Positions 24,063 to 34,271 of a stretch of DNA of 64,000 bases are shown here, one piece after another. Source of the DNA: Poronia punctata (lineage: Eukaryota > Ascomycota > Sordariomycetes > Xylariales > Xylariaceae); contig MU401458.1 in the NCBI GenBank assembly GCA_022579005.1, positions 248,001 through 312,000 of the forward strand. Reading direction: 5' to 3'. How positions within the stretch are numbered: position 1 is the stretch's first letter; each line of letters begins with the position of its first letter. A model generated the notes under the pieces. The model did not search any database, was not told the DNA's origin, and saw only the letters and a program-made list of their open reading frames with translations. The translations under genes were made by a program, and so were the position numbers.

Positions 24063-25005
24063 AAAACTCCGTCACCTACACTATGCTGGGTACCGAAAAA
24101 CCTTCGTGCCATACGATGCTAGAGATGTCACCAACGGACCGGACAGTCTCGGTTTTTCCACAACCTCGTGTGTCAAAAGAGCGCATATCCGAAGAAGCTA
24201 TCCCACGTGTTGGATCTATGTACATTTATGTAAATAAAGTAGCGGGTAAATGTAAAACATGGAATGGAATGAACTAAAAACGCCACGAAGACTTGGTAAA
24301 ATTATTTACCAATTGTGAGATGCCATGCAGCAACGGCCCTTTTTCATACACGAATATCAACGGCCAATTCAGAACAAACCGGGTAATGAAAAGGCAATGG
24401 TATTTGCACAGGGTCGGAACCTTGAATGCGATACCTCTGGACAGGGGCGGAACCCTGCCCACATGTACGTCTGCCCAAGGTCCGGGTGATAAAATTTGAG
24501 CTGCAAACATAGAGGCCCCAATACGCGGGCGCCTCCCGGTAGTGCAGAGGTTACGTGTACTGGTTGGTACGTTATAAAATGAAATAGTTGGACTGCCAGG
24601 ACGCCTAGTCACGTGCTAGTGTATTTGGTAAGCTGCTCCCGACATATCTCTACTATGAGTAATAAAATCTTGGCTATTTTGGAACACAACACTTGAGATG
24701 ACTACGTTGAGTACGTTGCTGGCATAACGCTGACGTTTTTTTTTCTCTATTTTTTTTGGTTACTGTGGATGACTTTCTGCATAATAATTGACCGCGATAA
24801 GTGATACGCGCGAGAGTGTAATTTGGGGGTTGGCAATCCTGAATCCCGATTATGTAATATTGTAGTGTGCAGCGCGCTTATTTAAGCGCGCTGAGATTGG
24901 CTGCGTTGGAACTGGGGGCTGGGTAGCTATACGTGTACTTGTTTAATGACGCTGTAATTTTGGTTTGATTATGACAGGGATGCCATAGTCATAGACACAG
25001 GACCC
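24063..25005. other. Convergent intergenic region with palindrome
   Basis: The 3' ends of uL4m and the bZIP gene face each other here. No gene is seen. A perfect 24-bp palindrome with 11-bp arms lies at 24870-24893 and two T-rich tracts lie around 24737-24760. Confidence 0.6.
24870..24893. repeat. Perfect 11-bp inverted repeat
   Basis: Arms CAGCGCGCTTA and TAAGCGCGCTG are exact reverse complements separated by TT. The element lies 112 bp beyond the bZIP stop codon on the transcript side, so it may form a hairpin in that 3' UTR. It could also be a protein-binding site. Confidence 0.75.
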
Positions 25006-26160
25006 TCAACGATCATACAGTGACATGGGCATGCCGTCGTAATCGGGCTCATCGTCTGCCGTTGATGGGCGATCCATAACTGGGAAGAACGGTGTAGGAT
25101 CCTGCGACGGGCCGGGGTAGCATCCCGGTGTGTGCATGCCTCCGCTCGGCGTATAGAATGCCGGAGAAGGGGGCATTGTAATATGGTGGGGCGTGGGTAC
25201 CATGTGGGACGGCATGTCGAGCGCACTAACCAAGCTCGGACCTCCGATCATAGTAGCGTTATTAATGACACTACTGCCGCCCCTATTGTTGTTGTTGTTG
25301 TTGTTGTTATCATTGTTGATGTTGGGATCGGACATCCCAGCTCTGGCGTTTTCGACAGCTCGGGCGTTCTCGGTAGCTAAAGCCAGCATCTGGTCATAGC
25401 GCTCGGCGGTCCCTATAACGTACCTCTTCGCTTCGTTCTCTATCCATTTGTCTATATTGGCGTCATGGCAGCCCGCATGCGCCATAAGAAGGGCCCTGGC
25501 TTCGTTGGCATTATGGAGGAGCTCTTGTAGCTCCTTGTGGAGGTTGATGTTATCTTCTTCGAGAATTTGTTTTTCATTCTCCAAGTCTCTAACCCACTCC
25601 TTTTTCTTCTTTCGACATTTCATAGCCGCCACCCGGTTCCTCTGCAGGAAGTGCTTCCTCTTTCCATCAAGCTCGCCTGGGTACCTTCTCAGGTCCTCCT
25701 TTGAAGTTCCTTTGCCGCCAGGTTTCTTCCCTCGCGTTTCCCTCATGTGCATGGTGCCACCTTGATATTCTTCGTCCTCGTCCTCGTCCTCGTCCTCGAC
25801 TTCTCGGATGATGCGACCCTGCGATATTGGGTGCATGGGCAGCATGTTCGGCGTCACCAATTGCTGCGATTCGCGGGTCTCCGGGGTGCTAGACGACCCG
25901 GTCGTCAGTGAAGGCGTTTGGAATGCCGCTGCCGGTTGCAGATAGGGGCTCGGCGGCCGACCCGGATCATGAAAGGCATGCACGAGCCCCGTTGGCATGA
26001 AGTGCAAAGAGTTGGGATAGGAGGGCATTTGGTTTGAAAAATGATCGCCGTATCCGGGGTGGTATCCGCCGGGGTGTGTGACTGGGACGCCATACCCCCC
26101 CATGGGGATTTCCCCTTCCGCATGGTAGTCCGACTGTGAATAGGCTGGCGGCTCATTCAT
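25006..26160 (-). CDS. ATF/CREB-type bZIP transcription factor
   Basis: An intronless frame of 384 residues from the ATG at 26160. The bZIP domain is clear: basic region FLQRNRVAAMKCRKKKKEW (about residues 171-189) followed by a leucine-zipper heptad region to about 229. The NRVAAxKCRxKKKEW pattern is that of Atf1/AtfA/Atf2-like fungal stress regulators. An acidic stretch (EDEDEDEDEE, 122-131) and a Pro/Gly/Tyr-rich N-terminus may act in transactivation. A poly-Asn run lies at 281-292. The frame stays open 145 codons upstream and contains in-frame ATGs, so a longer start cannot be excluded; MNEPPAYSQ was preferred because the upstream part looks untranslated (hydrophobic, Phe-rich). It should act in the nucleus as a dimer at CRE-like sites; the exact member of the family is not determined. 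Confidence 0.85.
   Translation of the reverse strand: MNEPPAYSQSDYHAEGEIPMGGYGVPVTHPGGYHPGYGDHFSNQMPSYPNSLHFMPTGLVHAFHDPGRPPSPYLQPAAAFQTPSLTTGSSSTPETRESQQLVTPNMLPMHPISQGRIIREVEDEDEDEDEEYQGGTMHMRETRGKKPGGKGTSKEDLRRYPGELDGKRKHFLQRNRVAAMKCRKKKKEWVRDLENEKQILEEDNINLHKELQELLHNANEARALLMAHAGCHDANIDKWIENEAKRYVIGTAERYDQMLALATENARAVENARAGMSDPNINNDNNNNNNNNRGGSSVINNATMIGGPSLVSALDMPSHMVPTPHHITMPPSPAFYTPSGGMHTPGCYPGPSQDPTPFFPVMDRPSTADDEPDYDGMPMSLYDR
25279..25314 (-). repeat. GTT/AAC microsatellite encoding poly-Asn
   Basis: A trinucleotide run inside the bZIP gene encodes its Asn tract (residues about 281-292). Confidence 0.8.
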
Positions 26161-28130
26161 CTCGCCGCTCTCAGTCTGGCTTGTCTTTGAAAGAAGGCAA
26201 CGTAGGCATCTATAAACTGATAATTCGTGACGCAGTATCAGAAAAAAAAAGTAAACAAGGTCCACAAAGGTGAATGGCTTCTGAGACAGCATGTCCTTCG
26301 TCCTTCTAGACGATACACATGGGGCCACAGGTATAGGGAAGCTAAGGCTGAAGGTATATCCAGTTTTGGACGAGCCGGTAATGAGAGGAGAGAACGCCCA
26401 TTTCATTGGAAAGAAAGGAAGGAGAGGCTGAAGATATATGTCCAAGGAGGTTAGGCTGATTTTCCATGGCAGGAGCTTCCGACTAGAAAAGCAAAATAGC
26501 CAAGACGAGGGCCTAAAAGTCTTTGCATAACTAGATACATATGTATGCTGGTGCAAGGTTGATACATCTGCACTGTCGTGCCTACCTAAGTACAATGGAA
26601 CTTAGCTACTAGACGGGGTAAGGGATGGGCTAGATAGGCACCAACAAAGTCTGACAGTGAGTATCTGCCACCTCCCGCCCGAGAATAAACTCTCATCACT
26701 TACGTTATAGACTAGTCGTAGTCGTAGTCGTAGTAGAAGTCCGAGCTGTGGCTTTACAGGTCTTTCCTTCACCTTCAACACCATGGTTATCACTTCCGGG
26801 GCAAGAATATAGCCACCCAATCTGGCCGCCATCGTATCCTCGTGATAAATGCAAATCGAGAATTCGTGACCAAGAGTCAAACAGGTGGAAAATAGCGGGG
26901 TATCGCGTGTTCTAAACAAAATAGTACGGTTGCATCTGTCAAGATGCACTGGGGAAGGAAGCGGACGAGGAAGGAGGTTAAAAGAACCGCCGATTTCTGG
27001 CACGGTAGTGTGGACTGTGTAGTAGTAGCAGCACATTGGGCTTCAAACCTCAACGGGGAGAGGAATCAAAACATAAAGGGGGACGTCTTTGATCTTTGCG
27101 TTTCTATTTTCTTGGTATACGATTGTCGTAGGACGGGTACAACCCGAAACAAGACCAATAGTCGGCGTTTACCATCTGTTGCTACCTTGACCCGAGGGCA
27201 GAGGGGGGGAAAATGAAAGTTTGACACTCCCCCGATAACTATTTGGTATGTAAACAACTCGAAGCCATGCTACCTGCGTAATTACTATACTGTGAAGATG
27301 TTCTGGTTCTGGTGTATTGAACCTGGCACCTTGGGGGCGCCCAACTTTCACTTTTCTGTCCCCTCGTGTCTTTGCGGCAGTATGCCGGTTGCTATACACA
27401 GTATACTTGCAGGATATATACCACTTGTTATTTCTAGGCCGAAACCATTCCCTTACTTTTTACCTACCGCTTCTGCACAAATTAAAAGCATACATGCCTT
27501 TTTAAGTTACCGGCTTAACTAGGTTAGACATTTACAGTGTAAGCGGCTTATATAGGTATATTTGCCGTTCATTAGGTTTAAATCAGAATATATGCGGTAA
27601 GTATACGGCTTAGTGACCCTGTAATGTTCACTACAAGTACGGGAATAGTTGCTGGTACCTAGAAACGTATATTTTACCCACGGGTGCTTATATAGAGTTG
27701 TTCAGGTGTTGAGGCGTTAGCCTGATAGGTAGTTCATTCCACAAGAAGTGTACCATCTTATATTAGCTACGTATAGCTATTCAAGCTAACCGAGGTAAAG
27801 CTTCTGCTTCATCGACTAAGGAAGTCTTCCAGTTGTACACTTTATCTCCTCAAATAGGTATTGGAAAGACGGGAGTAGGTAATGCAAGGGTAGGTAGGGA
27901 TGGACAGGCTAGCCTAGGACAGACTCCTTCCAGCTTTTTAGGTTTCCTTGTTGCATTGATGGAACCTCGACAGCCCGGCAGTTGCGGCTTTTATGCCTGG
28001 GTAGTATCGAATTAGTGTGTCTAAAGCTTGGATATCATATAGTTCGCACCGTGGGATTCGGTGCCGACACATAAGGTGGCTAGGTAAGTCTCTTCGACAG
28101 GGAAGGCTGGACAGTGGAACCACAGGGGGC

Positions 28131-28166
28131 CGCGGGCGCGGGGGGGCGGGGGGGGCGGGGGGGGGG

Positions 28167-28198
<32 letters not shown>

Positions 28199-28372
28199 CG
28201 GGGGGGGGCGCGCGGTGGGGGGGTGGGGGGGGGGGGGGGGGGGGCCGNNNNNNNNNNTATAATATTTTTGGTCCCCGGGGGGTTTTGGGGGCCCAAAAAT
28301 TTGGGGTGTTTTTTTTTCTCTTCTCGTGTGTCGGGTCCATTGGGCAAAACCCCCCCCCCCCCCCCCCCCCCC
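28131..28372. other. Assembly gap with homopolymer artefact
   Basis: About 115 bases of nearly pure G precede ten N (28248-28257). Right of the N run, smeared homopolymer blocks such as GGGGGGTTTTGGGGG and a C run (28350-28372) look like a low-quality read end. Poly-Gly and poly-Pro open frames here are artefacts. Confidence 0.85.
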
Positions 28373-29095
28373 GGGGATAGCTAACTAGGTATCTTTAGGC
28401 AAGGTAGTGCTCATAGCAAAATGTTGACACACAGCTGCCACTGCTCGAATACGGGAGGCCGAAGTTCGATAATGTGGGGATAAACGACTCGTGCCCTGGG
28501 GAGCCCAATGACCAGATATACTTTTGTACTTATTAAAGGTTATACGTGGCAGAGGAAAAACGGAGTTTTACAATTATGTGATTGGTCCAGCTTTTCTTTA
28601 AGGTTTGCATCGAGATTTGGCGGGGAAGAACCCTCCAACTACTGTTGGTATGAGTGCAATGAACCAGAGGGCAGGCATGATTCCCTGTAATAACAGGTTC
28701 TTACCTAATAAGTCGATGGCAACTTGAGTCTAGGCCAGAACCAGTCTACAAGGTGGAACGGGGAGGAGTGTCTTGCTGTACTGCAGCGCCGCGTCCCCTC
28801 AGAGGTATCTACACGTAGGTACTGACCTGGGTGACTGGGTCGACCTTGTCAAAATCTTCGAGAACTCCAGATCCATTTTGTAGCACGTTGATTATGCTAG
28901 GTTAGGGGTTCACAAGACACACTGGCAGTGACTGAAACCGTGAAACAATTCGTCTTCGTCTATATTTCAGGAGGTTCGCCCGTAAATACCCGTAGGATGG
29001 CGAAATGCCGGCCAGGTAACCTAGACACATATCATCCATGGTGGGGCTGCTACTCTAATGGCCATCTAACTGCACTATGATAATCTTATCTTACC

Positions 29096-29125
29096 TTATT
29101 ATCTTGATGATATTGAAGATAATAA
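29096..29125. repeat. Perfect 10-bp inverted repeat
   Basis: Arms TTATTATCTT and AAGATAATAA flank a 10-base loop. It lies in intergenic DNA with no neighbouring gene and could be a hairpin or a pair of GATA-like sites (TTATC/GATAA). Confidence 0.6.
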
Positions 29126-31334
29126 AGTTGGATAGAAGGTAAATGTGCCACTGTGGCCGTACTCTGCCTCCAGTTATGCCCGTCGCTCGCATAACCGGGA
29201 GACAGGTCCGGTAACGCCTCGAAGCGATTATTCAACCCAAAAGGTAGCTGGGAAGGCCTTCGGTGCCGCGGTTGCTTAATTAAATCCGACTAGGTACTCG
29301 TGGTTACAAGCTAGACGCGAATACACGGTATTGCCTGTTACCACTCGAGCAGGGGAAAGCTTTAAGACGCCACCCACATAAAGATATAACTCAAAGTAGC
29401 AGCGATAGCCTGGCAGCCTATTTCCAGCCCAGATACGTGTACATATACTAAACAGGTGACCCCCAGCTACCTACTACGGTAGGGTGATATAAGGCGCCGA
29501 GTTGCGTGGGTTGTTTAGGTACTTGGGGGTGGTACTATCACCCAGAGGGGTGAAGGGGTGGCTATCTTCCAGCTGTTAAAAACCATCAGCTGATGTGATA
29601 AAATGACCCCTCCAGAGGAGAGCGTGGTAAAAATGAATGTGGCCCCGCGCATTTCTGTCGTGACATTTGCGCATAGTCTTGTGGACCAACCACCTTCCCT
29701 TTACTCGTGCCTACGAGCCGTGTTGTGCTTTGTGCGGACCGTCCAAGCCGTTGTCGCGCTCGAGGACACCCCTCTGTTTGATATCCGGAGCTAAACATGG
29801 ACGGGGAGTATCAAAAAAGTTAGCACGGCATTACTCGTTCACTCGGGAGTTGCATGAGCCGGCAAAGCGGCTAAAGAGACAGGCTTGAGACAATGCCAAA
29901 CTTTGACACCAATCTAGTGAGCATCGAAAAGGCAACACAGAATGGCAAGCCCGTATCAAGTTGGCTTTCGTTCCTGGCCCATCGCGCGCGCATACGACCC
30001 GACGAGGAGGGAAGCCAGTTCGAATGAAATGATCATGACGTGAGGCAGTACTCTAGCGCGCGCACCGCGTTGGGTCAACTTTGTGGTCACTCTCGGATAA
30101 GAAAACCAAGACACTCCGCTACTTGTGAACTCAGCCTGGGCTTCAGCTCCTGATGTCTCGCGGGCATTTAGTGCAGTCTATTACAACGGACAACTAAATG
30201 GGCCGCCGCTGATGCGTTGGGAAGCACGCCCCACAGAATAGATAGATGCTTAGGTTGGAAGCCTAAAGGTGAGGATCGAGATCCTGGATGATGTGAGGCG
30301 GCTTTGCTGTTCAACTTACAAGTTACTACTCGTAGTACTCGGCAAAGATTCAAAGTAAAGAGAATGTCAGATTTGTGCGGATATTCCTCTGTGATCAAAT
30401 TCGATCGAGACCAGCGCCCAAGTTCCTGTGTTGCTTTGAGGAGAGGGTCTAGACTAGATGACAGTCAGATTTGCAAATTTAAGCTTTCATCGTCTTGTAA
30501 TCTGTGAATCTTCTATACCAAGAACACGGCTTCTACGAGCAGTGAGAAGATGCAAAATCAAACCAACTCACAGTGGCTCTGTCTCTGCCAGTCGTTCATT
30601 CTGTCAAATCTCATCATAATCATCATTAATTAGGTATTATGAGTATGAATGACAAGAGCTGTAGACATACGAGTGTGTTTGTTTTATGAGTAGTTGTAAC
30701 ATGTAAGAGCCGCATTCTAGAATACACGTACTTGTGGGCACGTGGTGGGTACACGTACACGGGCACCGAGATAGGTATTTCGTCCCTTGGAAGGACCTCC
30801 CTGGCTCTTATACAGTGCAGATAACGGTTACCAAAACTTAAACTGTACATTATTACCTGCAGAGTCACCTGTCATTTAAATGTACCTATCTGCTTCTTAC
30901 GAGAGCAAGTACTTGCCTGTGCCTATCTACTGGACATGTATAGATAGCAATGTACAGCTCAAGATAGGTATCTGCAACTATGGACCAAGCAGCTACTTCA
31001 GGTACAGAGAATGCTTGTACTTCACATGTATAGTGGTACATGGCCTGGATAAGTACCTACAAAGATACATGTACGTACATAAGCAGGTTTAAGAATTTTG
31101 TAGGTAGCAGTTCAGCTCGGAAACTTCAGCCCACCACTTCTATCTAAGGTTAGGTTAGTGCGCGTATACACTTTGTTTTTCACTTTCATGTAACAGAGAC
31201 CTCCATCATTATACACTTTTGTCAACCATCTGCCACTGCCATCCTTTGCAATCACTAGGTCCTGACCAAAGGTCCACCAGTTCGGAGACAAGAGACACCA
31301 TTGAAAAATTTGACAGATTTGACAGCTCATCGCG

Positions 31335-31982
31335 ATGGACCCCATATCTACGCCCCGCATTTCTGCCGACCTGCTTGACTCCTACGTCGGTCAAAATGTG
31401 ATTGTTGTGGGCAAAGTCGTGCAACTACGCGGCGAATCTGCCATTCTCGAAGCTAATGGCCAAGTCAATGCCATTCTCAACCGTGTATGAACTCCTGATC
31501 TCATAAGCCGCCTTCCCTGGTAAAAGGAAAGGTTAAAGGAAGCTATTACTAACCATGCGCCCTGCCGTTAGGAGTCTCACCTGATGGCTGGTAATGGTGC
31601 CCAAATCATTGGGAGGGTAAATCCGGACATGTCGATTAAAGTCTACAACGCGATCGACCTGGGTAGCAATGTCGGTAAGTTCGTGGTCCTGCTGGCTTCA
31701 GCCCTCCTTTTACTTTGTCACATGGCTTGCCCGACCCATCGTGGTGTTCCTTCATCGTGGCGCCAGCCCCAGCATACCTATATCTTATCCCAGGCATCGT
31801 ACATAGATACATATATATACATATAAATATATATGTAGCTTATTTAGGTATTTATACAGCAATCCGTTGCTCGCTGACTAACGTTCCTTGCGATAGATTA
31901 CCAAGTTTGTCAGAGGGTAGTAGAAGTCACGCATCAGTGCAAGGAGTTGTTCATGTATGACAACGCCGGTGGCATGAACTGA
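31335..31982 (+). CDS. RFA3: Replication protein A subunit 3 (RPA14)
   Basis: Three exons, 31335-31484, 31572-31674 and 31897-31982, join in phase to 112 residues. The protein is a single OB-fold: ISADLLDSYVGQNVIVVGKV, then ESAILEANGQVNAILNR, then HLMAGNGAQIIGRVNPDMSI and a C-terminal helix DYQVCQRVVEVTHQCKEL, the helix that pairs with the other RPA subunits. Length and layout match fungal Rfa3/Ssb3. With Rfa1 and Rfa2 it forms the single-stranded-DNA-binding complex of replication and repair in the nucleus. Intron 2 is long for this window (222 nt) and AT-rich. The stop codon TGA (31980-31982) is followed by C, and the same frame remains open for 1,293 nt beyond it (see next entry). Confidence 0.92.
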
Positions 31983-33278
31983 CGGTTCGTGCGCGGACGT
32001 GTATCTCTGGGGTGGTCGACATCCTCGCCGCCTGAGCCCGAGTCGCAGCAAACCCACCCTCCTTCACCTCAACCTTCTCATCACCATCGCCATCGCCATC
32101 GCTCCCCGACCCCGCTGCGGCCGGTCACAGCTGCGAGTTATCGCTCATCCTCGAGTGAGGTCCTCGATTCTTCGTTTCTGTCCTCTTTCAGTAACGAGGG
32201 ATCTTCACTACCTACACAGCCTAACTTACCCCTATCTTCGCCTCCCGTCCAGACAGACACACCACTTACAACCCAGGACACACAGCCTTTGCGCCTGTAT
32301 GAAAAAACCACCATAGGACAACGACCGTTCACAGCTGGGACCTATCACTCGAGATCGAGTGATGCTTTTAGTTCCACGTCGTCACTAGACCATGACTTTT
32401 CTCAGCTTGTTATTCAGCATGATCGACCCTCGCCACCCCAACCTCCCAGGACAGAGGATGGATCTTCATCGTCATCTTCATCCCCCCACCCTCTCGATGT
32501 ACCTGGGAATCGACCAGCCTCAGCCAGGAGCTACTGCTCGTCCTCGAGCGAAGTTCTGAGCTCCACATCGTCTTTAGACCGTCATCTCTCCCAACTAGCC
32601 TCCCGACATGATCGCCAACCATCACCGCCAGTCCAAGTGGTAGGCGCTGACTTATCAGGGCCAGTTGAATCAGTAAATAATTGTTCGAGGCCAGGAACAC
32701 CTGGAAGCTATTGCTCTTCATCGAGCGAAATTCTCAGCTCCGAGTCGGAGGGCCTGGAGGACGAATTTTCGCAACTTATTATAGGGCAAAGCCCGCCATC
32801 TCCGTCTCCTGTGGACAGAAGGGGACAACTTCCCCCCCGCAGTGCCGAAGACAGACAGTCGAGACAATTCTCTACTTCCGACGCCAATTCCGATTCTGGT
32901 TCCCATTCTTACTCTTCGATCCACAGTGCCCCGTTGCGTCGACGTCAAAGCCGCGAATCCTTTGGCGGACCGGGTTCTGCTTCATCTACGGGGAAACTAA
33001 CCTACAGTTTCCCTTCCCCTATTCCATCTCGAACGGCCCCGCAATCTAGTCCTATGCCTGTGCGATCTCCTCGCCTAATACGTACTCGCTCAGGTACTCT
33101 GATGACAGCCTCGGAGCTGCAGAGCGGGAGAGATCGCGATACCGTGTTACTAGATGCTGTCTTGAACGGGGTACAGGCCTTTGCGGGGTCGTCGCAGCGC
33201 CAACGGTCTGTCGCAATGTGTGTAGATGAAAGCGGACGATACAGGCTCTGTTCTGTCTGGGAGCCCTGGGGGCCATGA
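31983..33278 (+). CDS. Ser-rich repeat open frame in phase after RFA3
   Basis: The frame continues directly after the RFA3 stop codon to a TGA at 33276-33278, about 431 codons. It has no ATG until close to its C-terminus; the nearest possible initiator is GTG at 31989. The composition is clearly protein-like: Ser/Pro-rich and probably disordered, with four copies of a repeat that begins RPVTAASY, RPFTAGTY, RPASARSY and RPGTPGSY (residues about 44, 112, 174 and 233 counted from 31989). Each continues into an S-rich block, SSSEVLSSTSSLD-like, and later copies end xFSQL. The last 60 residues look more ordered (TLMTASELQ, DTVLLDAVLNGVQAF, SVAMCVDESGRYRLCSVW). It may be a stop-readthrough extension of Rfa3, a separate gene whose first exon was not found, or a former fusion broken by the stop. 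Function unknown. Confidence 0.45.
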   Translation, partial: RFVRGRVSLGWSTSSPPEPESQQTHPPSPQPSHHHRHRHRSPTPLRPVTAASYRSSSSEVLDSSFLSSFSNEGSSLPTQPNLPLSSPPVQTDTPLTTQDTQPLRLYEKTTIGQRPFTAGTYHSRSSDAFSSTSSLDHDFSQLVIQHDRPSPPQPPRTEDGSSSSSSSPHPLDVPGNRPASARSYCSSSSEVLSSTSSLDRHLSQLASRHDRQPSPPVQVVGADLSGPVESVNNCSRPGTPGSYCSSSSEILSSESEGLEDEFSQLIIGQSPPSPSPVDRRGQLPPRSAEDRQSRQFSTSDANSDSGSHSYSSIHSAPLRRRQSRESFGGPGSASSTGKLTYSFPSPIPSRTAPQSSPMPVRSPRLIRTRSGTLMTASELQSGRDRDTVLLDAVLNGVQAFAGSSQRQRSVAMCVDESGRYRLCSVWEPWGP

Positions 33279-34271
33279 CGCGCTTCTATGTACGTACCTA
33301 TATACCTATGTAGCTGTAAACGATCAAATCGGGGTGGTCCTTGCCATGGGTGCGTCTCAGAAATCATGACTGGTGAATCGTGATTATTTAGTCTTGTTCA
33401 AGTCCCATTCTGCAGGCTGGGCTTTCTTTTCTACCTGCCAACTGGTAGCTTTCGTCAGAAAGTGTATATTATTCTGTGATGTCTTAAACTTGTAGGTACG
33501 TGACGTACATATATATTTAATTGAGGGGCATATGATCATAATGATGAAGGTGACCAAAGTCATGACATGACTCGGCCTGCTGTTTTTGTCTAGCTTAGGT
33601 TACTTTCTACACTTGAACCCGTCCATACCAGATTATGGGACACAGGTTTTGTTTACGATTGACTACAAGATTGAATACGATGCCAAATGCCTTCTTGTCT
33701 GGATGTGATGTAGCAACGTAGAGGTACAATGTTAGTTAATTCCTTATTTCATTCCGGTCGGAGCTGATAGTTACACTATACTAGAATTGCATCAAAACAA
33801 GTTTCCTTGCATCTGGAACTAAAACGAGGCTACCTAAATATGCGCTTCCGGCCGCGATTGGCAGCCTAGGTTGTCCTGCCACAAGATTTTGGCTTCATGA
33901 GGAACAGACAGTCCAAATGGCCATTACAAACAAACCACTGCAAGGGATGCGAAGAGCTCTCCGTGACGCCCAGTCATGCCAACCCAGGATTTTAACCATG
34001 CATACCGAGACAACGAAATAGAAAACAAAAGTGTATCATTTCGTGACATGAGCTGGTCCCACCACCAAGCGTGCAAAAGAACGCCGAACAGGGTAAAAAA
34101 ACAGGGTATAAAAACATGTGCATATGTAGAACACAAGGGGGCCATGACATGCGTATAGGAAAGCGCTTAAACAAACAAAACTACGCCCGGACCGGTGCGT
34201 AAACGACGTCGGCGAATATCGGAACCATGAACAGTCTCCTGATGGAATGGAATCAAACAATTATCCTCTAG
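33279..34271. other. Convergent intergenic, no gene seen
   Basis: This lies between the Ser-rich frame (+) and the Spt21-like gene (-), so it should contain both 3' ends. Only short open frames without recognisable features are present. Confidence 0.6.

Larger units (their letters stand above)
26161..31334. other. Gene-poor region with assembly gap
   Basis: This stretch holds the bZIP upstream region, short open frames without recognisable domains, a 10-N gap at 28248-28257 with artefactual G and C runs, and a perfect inverted repeat at 29096-29125. No gene is supported. Frames near 26602-27036, 29603-29888 and 30168-30398 look random. Confidence 0.5.

Noticed and set aside
28017..28380. Poly-Gly and poly-Pro open frames
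   Set aside because: They are translations of assembly-artefact homopolymers beside the N run.
30230..30300. tRNA-like stretch with a stem TTAGG/CCTAA and loop TTGGAAG
   Set aside because: The anticodon arm looks plausible, but the T arm is imperfect and no acceptor stem can be paired; the implied GGA anticodon is not used in eukaryotic tRNA-Ser.
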